The position numbers and the translations under genes were made by a program. The notes under the pieces are model-generated. The model was not told where the DNA came from and searched no databases. It saw nothing but the letters and a program-made list of their open reading frames with translations. Shown piece by piece: positions 59,338-64,000 of a DNA stretch of 64,000 bases; positions within the stretch are counted from its first letter, which is position 1; the number at the start of each line of letters is the position of its first letter. The DNA is from Pseudomonadota bacterium (GTDB lineage: Bacteria > Pseudomonadota > Gammaproteobacteria > Burkholderiales > UBA11063): NCBI GenBank assembly GCA_003962985.1, contig RXKA01000009.1, positions 1 to 64,000 on the forward strand, in the 5' to 3' direction.

Positions 59338-59775
59338 ATGAAAAAACTATTAATGACTTTATTAACTTGCGCCGTAGCAAGCTCGTTTGCGATGACAACC
59401 GTTAATTTAGATACTTCAAATTATCATTGTAATGGTACTAAGTTAACGTCACAGACTACAATTACAAGTATTCAAAATAATTGTCATAATGTAAAAGTGA
59501 TTGTACATGCAGAGCCTACTGGTGGGATGTATGCCGATCGTGAGCCAGGCGGTGGTGCTCAAATGACTATGATTACTCCAACTGATGATGACACTATGTT
59601 GGATAAAGTTGAATTTTATTCTGACAAAAATACTTATTTGATTTGTTATTACAAAAATAACAAATATGTTAAATGTAAAGCTAAACCAGCTAAAAAACCA
59701 GCGGTTGCTAAAGCTACAACGTCAGCACCAGCGGCAGCTACAACTGCGACATCAGCGCCTGTTGCTAGCAAATAG
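59338..59775 (+). CDS. Small secreted protein with Lys/Ala/Pro tail
   Basis: 145 residues. Signal peptide MKKLLMTLLTCAVASSFA, then a domain of about 100 residues with four cysteines (YHCNG, NNCHN, LICYY, VKCKA) that could form two disulfides. The tail AKPAKKPAVAKATTSAPAAATTATSAPVASK is low complexity. Family unknown. AAGGA precedes ATG, and the gene lies 23 bases after the barrel gene, so it may be cotranscribed. Confidence 0.7.
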   Translation: MKKLLMTLLTCAVASSFAMTTVNLDTSNYHCNGTKLTSQTTITSIQNNCHNVKVIVHAEPTGGMYADREPGGGAQMTMITPTDDDTMLDKVEFYSDKNTYLICYYKNNKYVKCKAKPAKKPAVAKATTSAPAAATTATSAPVASK

Positions 59776-59791
59776 TTGTTATAAAATTTGT

Positions 59792-59822
59792 AAAACGCTC
59801 CATCATTATGATGGGGCGTTTT
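59792..59822 (+). terminator. Terminator after the small secreted gene
   Basis: AAAACGCTCCATCAT / ATGATGGGGCGTTTT with one G-T pair; the T-run is within the stem end and TATTATATT. Confidence 0.85.
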
Positions 59823-59928
59823 ATTATATTGAAACTGAAAGAATTTTCTTTCTAATAACTTGAATAATCTTTAATTAGATAAACTTTCTCCATTATAATA
59901 ATGCTTTAATTTATATTAAAGGTTTGTA

Positions 59929-60513
59929 ATGTCAACACACCAAGTCAGTTATACAGCACATAGTTCCGCAGTTATTGATAACGGGGCGCAAATCGGTGAT
60001 GATACACGCATTTGGCATTTCACACATGTGTGTGGTGGTGCGCAAATTGGGCAAAAATGTTCATTAGGACAAAATGTATTTATCGGCAATGATGTGAAAA
60101 TTGGTAATAACGTTAAAATCCAGAATAATGTTTCTATTTATGATGCCGTATATCTAGAAGATGACGTTTTTTGTGGACCATCAATGGTTTTTACTAATGT
60201 CTTTAATCCGCGTAGTCATGTAATTCGTAAGCACGAATATCGTAAAACGTTAGTAAAACGTGGTGCAACTATTGGTGCTAATGCAACCGTAGTTTGTGGA
60301 ATTACCATTGGTGAATATGCCTTTATTGGTGCGGGCAGTGTTGTTAATAAAAATGTTTTACCGTACGCAATGATGGTGGGTGTACCTGCCCGTCAAATTG
60401 GTTGGATGTGCCAATGTGGGGTGAAATTAGAGTTTAATGATAACGTTGCGACATGTTCATGCTGTGGTACTGAATATTTTCTACATACCAATCATTGCGC
60501 GCCTAAATCATGA
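59929..60513 (+). CDS. Hexapeptide acetyltransferase, WbpD/WlbB-like
   Basis: 194 residues of left-handed beta-helix repeats ([36 protein letters not shown]). The family block [17 protein letters not shown] is that of UDP-2-acetamido-3-amino-2,3-dideoxy-glucuronate N-acetyltransferases, which make diacetyl-uronic acids of O-antigen. The end adds two Cys pairs (CQCG and CSCC) like a zinc ribbon. The partner wbpA/B/E genes are absent here. Overlaps prmC by four bases. Confidence 0.85.
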   Translation: MSTHQVSYTAHSSAVIDNGAQIGDDTRIWHFTHVCGGAQIGQKCSLGQNVFIGNDVKIGNNVKIQNNVSIYDAVYLEDDVFCGPSMVFTNVFNPRSHVIRKHEYRKTLVKRGATIGANATVVCGITIGEYAFIGAGSVVNKNVLPYAMMVGVPARQIGWMCQCGVKLEFNDNVATCSCCGTEYFLHTNHCAPKS

Positions 60514-61310
60514 ATTTACGCTCCTTGATGGCAGAAAGTTTGTTACCACGTCTTGAAACGCGAATTTTATTGCAACATATTATGGGATTTAGTCAAGCTC
60601 AATTAATTAGTCGTGATGATACCTGCGTGACGGCAGAGCAACTAAAATGCTTTTTGGATTATCAGCAGCGAGCGTTATTAGGTGAGCCAATCGCGTATCT
60701 TCTCGGTTATAAAGAATTTTATGGACGCAATTTTCAAGTCACACCAGCAACGCTCATTCCGCGCCCAGAAACCGAATTATTAGTTGATAAAGTTTTAGAG
60801 CTAGCGCCTAGCGATGCGCGTATCATTGATTTAGGAACTGGGAGTGGTTGTATTGCAATTTCTTGTAAACTTGAACGTTCAGATTTACAGGTTGTTGCGG
60901 TTGATGTTTCACCTGATGCACTCCATGTTGCAACTAATAATGCTTGTCAATTAAGTGCGGCAGTTGAGTTTATTAGTAGTAATTGGTTAAATAGTGTTAG
61001 TGGTAAATTTGCTATAATTGTTAGTAATCCACCGTACATAGAACACGATGATCAGCATTTAGCAAACTTACGCTATGAACCTATCTCTGCGTTGACAGAT
61101 TTTGGGGATGGATTAGAACATATTCGTATAATTTGTGCACAAAGTCAAAAATATCTACAAAATAATGGTTGGCTTTTGATTGAACATGGTTATAATCAAG
61201 GGTTATCTGTCCGCGAAATTTTTAATAGTAATAATTTTAGCAGTGTAGAGACGATTCGTGACTATGCTAATCTTGAACGTTTTACGCTTGGATGTTACTT
61301 AAAGAATTAA
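60510..61310 (+). CDS. prmC: Release factor glutamine methyltransferase
   Basis: Methylates the GGQ glutamine of release factors 1 and 2. 266 residues. N-terminal helical domain, [18 protein letters not shown] loop [14 protein letters not shown] and catalytic NPPY in [12 protein letters not shown]. The start ATG overlaps the end of the acetyltransferase gene (ATGA). The usual neighbour prfA is not present. Confidence 0.96.
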   Translation: MNLRSLMAESLLPRLETRILLQHIMGFSQAQLISRDDTCVTAEQLKCFLDYQQRALLGEPIAYLLGYKEFYGRNFQVTPATLIPRPETELLVDKVLELAPSDARIIDLGTGSGCIAISCKLERSDLQVVAVDVSPDALHVATNNACQLSAAVEFISSNWLNSVSGKFAIIVSNPPYIEHDDQHLANLRYEPISALTDFGDGLEHIRIICAQSQKYLQNNGWLLIEHGYNQGLSVREIFNSNNFSSVETIRDYANLERFTLGCYLKN

Positions 61311-61334
61311 TTTATCATATTGGAGTATTTGTAG

Positions 61335-62018
61335 ATGCCATACAAAAACAATGAGTTTTCATTAATAACAACTAAATCACAACCCCTAATCCCACCATAT
61401 TCTCTGGTTTTATTTTTACTTAGTATTGCAGGTGGAGTTTTTATTTGGTATTCTGGGTTAAATAAAGAAGTCTTTTTACTAATTAACCATCAACATGGAA
61501 TTTTGCCTGATGATGTTTGGCTTGCATTTAATATGCTGTCGTATAGTAAATATTTTATTTTACCAACTCTTTTAATTTTGGCGACCATATTACTGCGACG
61601 AGATAAACTGCTGAATGTAATTTTATTAATTGGCGCTTATTTTGTCTTATTTGCAGCACTTAAGCATCTAATTGGTGAGGCTCGTCCATATATTGTTCTG
61701 CCTCAAGATAGCTTTTTTTGGTTAAATCAGTATGAAAACGCAGTGAAATCTGCACATTTATCTTTTCCTTCTGGACATACGGGTAATGTTGCAGTATTTG
61801 CTTTTGGTTTAAACTATTTACTCTTTGCAAATAAGAAATGGTTACAATTTCTAATGCTCATGTTGGTTATTATGGTGGCATTAGCACGTATTTGTACTGG
61901 GTGGCATTGGCCTTTGGATGTGTTAGCTAGTAGTTTAATTGGATATGTATTGGTGAAAATTATTTTAGCACCAGACTTGCGTAATCTGTTGAGGAAAAAA
62001 GAGCATGTTCGTTACTAA
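61335..62018 (+). CDS. PAP2-family membrane phosphatase
   Basis: 227 residues with about six membrane helices. The three PAP2 motifs are KHLIGEARPY, FPSGHTGN and ARICTGWHWPLDV. Members dephosphorylate undecaprenyl-PP, phosphatidate or lipid A; the substrate is not clear here. Followed by metF with a 14-base overlap. Confidence 0.9.
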   Translation: MPYKNNEFSLITTKSQPLIPPYSLVLFLLSIAGGVFIWYSGLNKEVFLLINHQHGILPDDVWLAFNMLSYSKYFILPTLLILATILLRRDKLLNVILLIGAYFVLFAALKHLIGEARPYIVLPQDSFFWLNQYENAVKSAHLSFPSGHTGNVAVFAFGLNYLLFANKKWLQFLMLMLVIMVALARICTGWHWPLDVLASSLIGYVLVKIILAPDLRNLLRKKEHVRY

Positions 62019-62955
62019 GCATTTAGAGGATGCAACGAAACCACTATTTAGCTATGAGATTGTACCACCATTAAGGGGTAGTTCTTCAATTGGGAATGTA
62101 TTTTCTATAATTGAGCAACTGTTACCCTATGATCCTAAGTGGATTAATGTGACTACTCATGCGTCATCTCTCTTATATGTAGAAAAAGGTGATGGTTCTT
62201 TGGTGCGCCGCATTCATAAAAAACGTCCTGGTACGATAGGTATTTGTGGGGCTATCCAAAATAAATATGGTATTGATGCCGTTGCCCATGTTTTATGTCA
62301 GGGATTTTCGCAACAAGAGACTGAAGATGCTCTAATTGAATTAAACTATTTGGGAATAGATAATATTTTGGCATTAAAAGGCGATAACCTAAATTATAAT
62401 CGTGTTATTGCTGAATATGAATCAGTTAATAAACATGCGGTAGATTTAGTTGGGCAAGTAGCTTTAATGAAGCAAGGGAAATTTTTAGGCAATACTGAAT
62501 ATTCGCCGATGCATTTTTGTACTGGTGTAGCAGCTTACCCTGAGAAACACTTTGAAGCAGCTAATATGGAGCTAAACTTAGAGTATCTTAAACAAAAAAT
62601 TGCAGCAGGTGCTGATTATATTGTTACTCAAATGTTTTTTGATAATCAAAAATTTTTTGCGTTTGTAAAAGCTTGTCGAGATGCAGGAATTACTGTGCCG
62701 ATTATTCCAGGCATCAAAGTAATTAAATCAGTTGCCCAAATTAACTCCTTACCGCGCTTATTTCATATTGATCTTCCGCATGAATTAGTTACGCGGTTAC
62801 TAACTAATCCAGATAATGCGGTAAACATTGGTAAAGAATGGGCAATGCAACAAGTTGGTGAGTTATTAGATTTTGGTGTACCATGCGTGCATTTTTTCTT
62901 GATGAATGATGTGGATAATGTCTTAGATATCATTCGTAATTATAATAATAAATAA
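62005..62955 (+). CDS. metF: 5,10-methylenetetrahydrofolate reductase
   Basis: A flavoenzyme giving 5-methyl-THF for methionine synthesis. 316 residues, slightly longer than the usual 290-300. FSYEIVPPLRG (Glu for catalysis), DNILALKGDNLNYN and ADYIVTQMFFDNQKF are family blocks. It overlaps the PAP2 gene, and GGAAAA-type sequence upstream is a modest ribosome site; ATG within the overlap is supported by the family N-terminus. Confidence 0.9.
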   Translation: MFVTKHLEDATKPLFSYEIVPPLRGSSSIGNVFSIIEQLLPYDPKWINVTTHASSLLYVEKGDGSLVRRIHKKRPGTIGICGAIQNKYGIDAVAHVLCQGFSQQETEDALIELNYLGIDNILALKGDNLNYNRVIAEYESVNKHAVDLVGQVALMKQGKFLGNTEYSPMHFCTGVAAYPEKHFEAANMELNLEYLKQKIAAGADYIVTQMFFDNQKFFAFVKACRDAGITVPIIPGIKVIKSVAQINSLPRLFHIDLPHELVTRLLTNPDNAVNIGKEWAMQQVGELLDFGVPCVHFFLMNDVDNVLDIIRNYNNK

Positions 62956-62968
62956 AGAAAGGTCTGGA

Positions 62969-63775
62969 ATGCGAAAGCCGATTATTGGTATTACTTCCAA
63001 TATCGATAGTATTAATGCAATGTCAAATAGTAGTGATGAATTTATCTTTGTACGTACTAATTATACTCATGCAATAATCGAAAATGGTGGAATTCCAATT
63101 ATTTTAAATAGTTTAATTGGAAACGAGGATGCTTCTGCGATAGTCGAGCGTCTTGATGGGATTTTATTTATTGGTGGACAAGATGTTGATCCACGTTGTT
63201 ATAATGAAGATTGTAAAATTACGTATTGTGAGAGTATTGTTGGCTCAGGAACTCCGTACAATCGTCCATTGCGTGATAAGCCCAATTATGAACGCGATTG
63301 TTTTGAGATCTCATTATACAATGCTGCAAAAAAATTAAAAATGCCAGTTTTGGGTATTTGTCGTGGTTATCAATTGATTAATGTGGCTGAAGGCGGTAGT
63401 TTACATCAGGAAATTCCAATTGAAGGTGTTTTGCATACGATTTTACCTAATGAGACGATTCCTACTCATGAACTATTAATCCATGAAAATTCGCATGCCC
63501 ATGAGATATTTGGTTCAACTTGCTTTTTGACTTGTTCAATTCATCATCAAGGAATTAAACATATCGGTGATGGATTAATTGCAACAGGGTTTGCCAAAGA
63601 TGGTTTGGTTGAAGTAGTTGAGAGTCGCGATCCAGAACATTTTGTCATTGGTGTGCAAGGTCACCCTGAACGAATTTGTAAGCAATACGATGAGCACAAC
63701 TCATTGTTTGCTGCATTTATTGACGCATCTAAAGAGTATGATAAACGTCGTTATCATGAGATAGATGCCAAGTAG
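62969..63775 (+). CDS. Class I glutamine amidotransferase-like hydrolase (PuuD family)
   Basis: 268 residues. Nucleophile Cys131 in LGICRGYQLINV and His in VIGVQGHPERI form the class I site. FIGGQDVDPRCYNE and DKPNYERDCFEISL are PuuD-like (gamma-glutamyl-GABA hydrolase), but no other putrescine genes are present, so the substrate is uncertain. AAAGG precedes ATG. Confidence 0.87.
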   Translation: MRKPIIGITSNIDSINAMSNSSDEFIFVRTNYTHAIIENGGIPIILNSLIGNEDASAIVERLDGILFIGGQDVDPRCYNEDCKITYCESIVGSGTPYNRPLRDKPNYERDCFEISLYNAAKKLKMPVLGICRGYQLINVAEGGSLHQEIPIEGVLHTILPNETIPTHELLIHENSHAHEIFGSTCFLTCSIHHQGIKHIGDGLIATGFAKDGLVEVVESRDPEHFVIGVQGHPERICKQYDEHNSLFAAFIDASKEYDKRRYHEIDAK

Positions 63776-63820
63776 CATAATTTATTTAAATAATTAGTTT
63801 AATAATTAAAGGATTTAGTC

Positions 63821-64000
63821 ATGAAAAAATTTTCTCTAGTTTTAGGTTTGTGTGTTGCATCATCAGCATTTGCTGCTAACCAATGTGCTAATCCAGTTGC
63901 ACAGCTTACAACGAATCAAGGCGTGATTGAGATTCAATTAAACCAAGCTAAAGCACCTAAAAGCGTAGCGAATTTTGAACAATATGTTAATTCTGGATTT
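63821..64000 (+). CDS. ppiA: Periplasmic peptidyl-prolyl cis-trans isomerase (cyclophilin), 3' end beyond window
   Basis: Sixty codons are visible before the window ends. The signal peptide MKKFSLVLGLCVASSAFA is followed by VAQLTTNQGVIEIQLNQAKAPKSVANFEQYVNSGF, the first strand and helix of a cyclophilin-type PPIase. AAAGGA lies eight bases before the ATG. The gene symbol assumes the exported PpiA type. Confidence 0.85.
   Translation, partial: MKKFSLVLGLCVASSAFAANQCANPVAQLTTNQGVIEIQLNQAKAPKSVANFEQYVNSGF

Overview
The window is about 64 kb of chromosome from an AT-rich, Gram-negative, aerobic bacterium. The gene content (class I PHA synthase, pilMNOPQ-aroK, Kdo transferase and heptosyltransferase, P64k-like lipoyl-dihydrolipoamide dehydrogenase, NtrY-type kinase, sigma-32) fits a low-GC betaproteobacterium. 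A Neisseriales-like lineage is my inference, not something the sequence proves. There are no rRNA or tRNA genes, insertion sequences, prophage genes or CRISPR arrays that I can see.

The main landmark is a probable replication origin in the gene-poor stretch 20482-21288. It has seven exact DnaA boxes (TTATCCACA), two near-matches, AT-rich tracts with TAA/TAG triplets, and flanking parS-like ParB sites at 15285, 21834 and 22110. Genes to its right are mostly on + and genes to its left are more often on -, as expected for bidirectional replication from this point. No dnaA, dnaN, gyrB or parB lies beside it.

Region by region. 1-2.4 kb: an interrupted LysR remnant and a CPA2 antiporter. 2.4-5.9 kb: PHB synthesis (phaC, phaA) and the ferredoxin fdxA. 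5.9-11.1 kb: threonine catabolism (kbl-tdh), a small secreted protein and phosphoketolase. 11.6-12.8 kb: a two-gene unit of an orphan ParA-type ATPase and a phasin-like protein, which may position PHB granules. 12.8-20.5 kb: mostly leftward envelope and metabolic genes (BatD-like protein, C45 hydrolase, VOC protein, waaA, small phasin-like protein, mdaB, lipase-like lipoprotein, waaC). 20.5-22.1 kb: oriC and fpr. 22-27.5 kb: rsmB, an NtrY-type kinase with a regulator that lacks the AAA+ domain, and cysS. 27.6-34.5 kb: the complete atpIBEFHAGDC operon. 34.6-40.4 kb: a small lipoprotein and pilMNOPQ-aroK. 40.4-46.5 kb: acetoacetate metabolism (atoDA, adc) with a patatin, rsmA, a phasin-like protein, a GNAT protein and pdxY. 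46.7-53.5 kb: ubiD, a LysR regulator, lipoyl-E3, a POT peptide transporter and rpoH. 53.7-59.8 kb: an alpha-glucan locus (SLC45-type MFS transporter, GH13 lipoprotein amylase, divergent outer-membrane barrel) and a small secreted protein. 59.9-64 kb: wbpD-like acetyltransferase, prmC, PAP2 phosphatase, metF, a puuD-like amidotransferase and the start of a periplasmic PPIase.

A carbon-storage theme runs through the window. Acetyl-CoA goes to acetoacetyl-CoA (PhaA) and PHB (PhaC). Acetoacetate is activated by AtoDA or decarboxylated by Adc. A patatin and three phasin-like proteins may act at granules or lipids, and the ParA/phasin pair may distribute granules at division. Many promoters here appear to be of the extended -10 type (TGn-TATAAT or TAAAAT).
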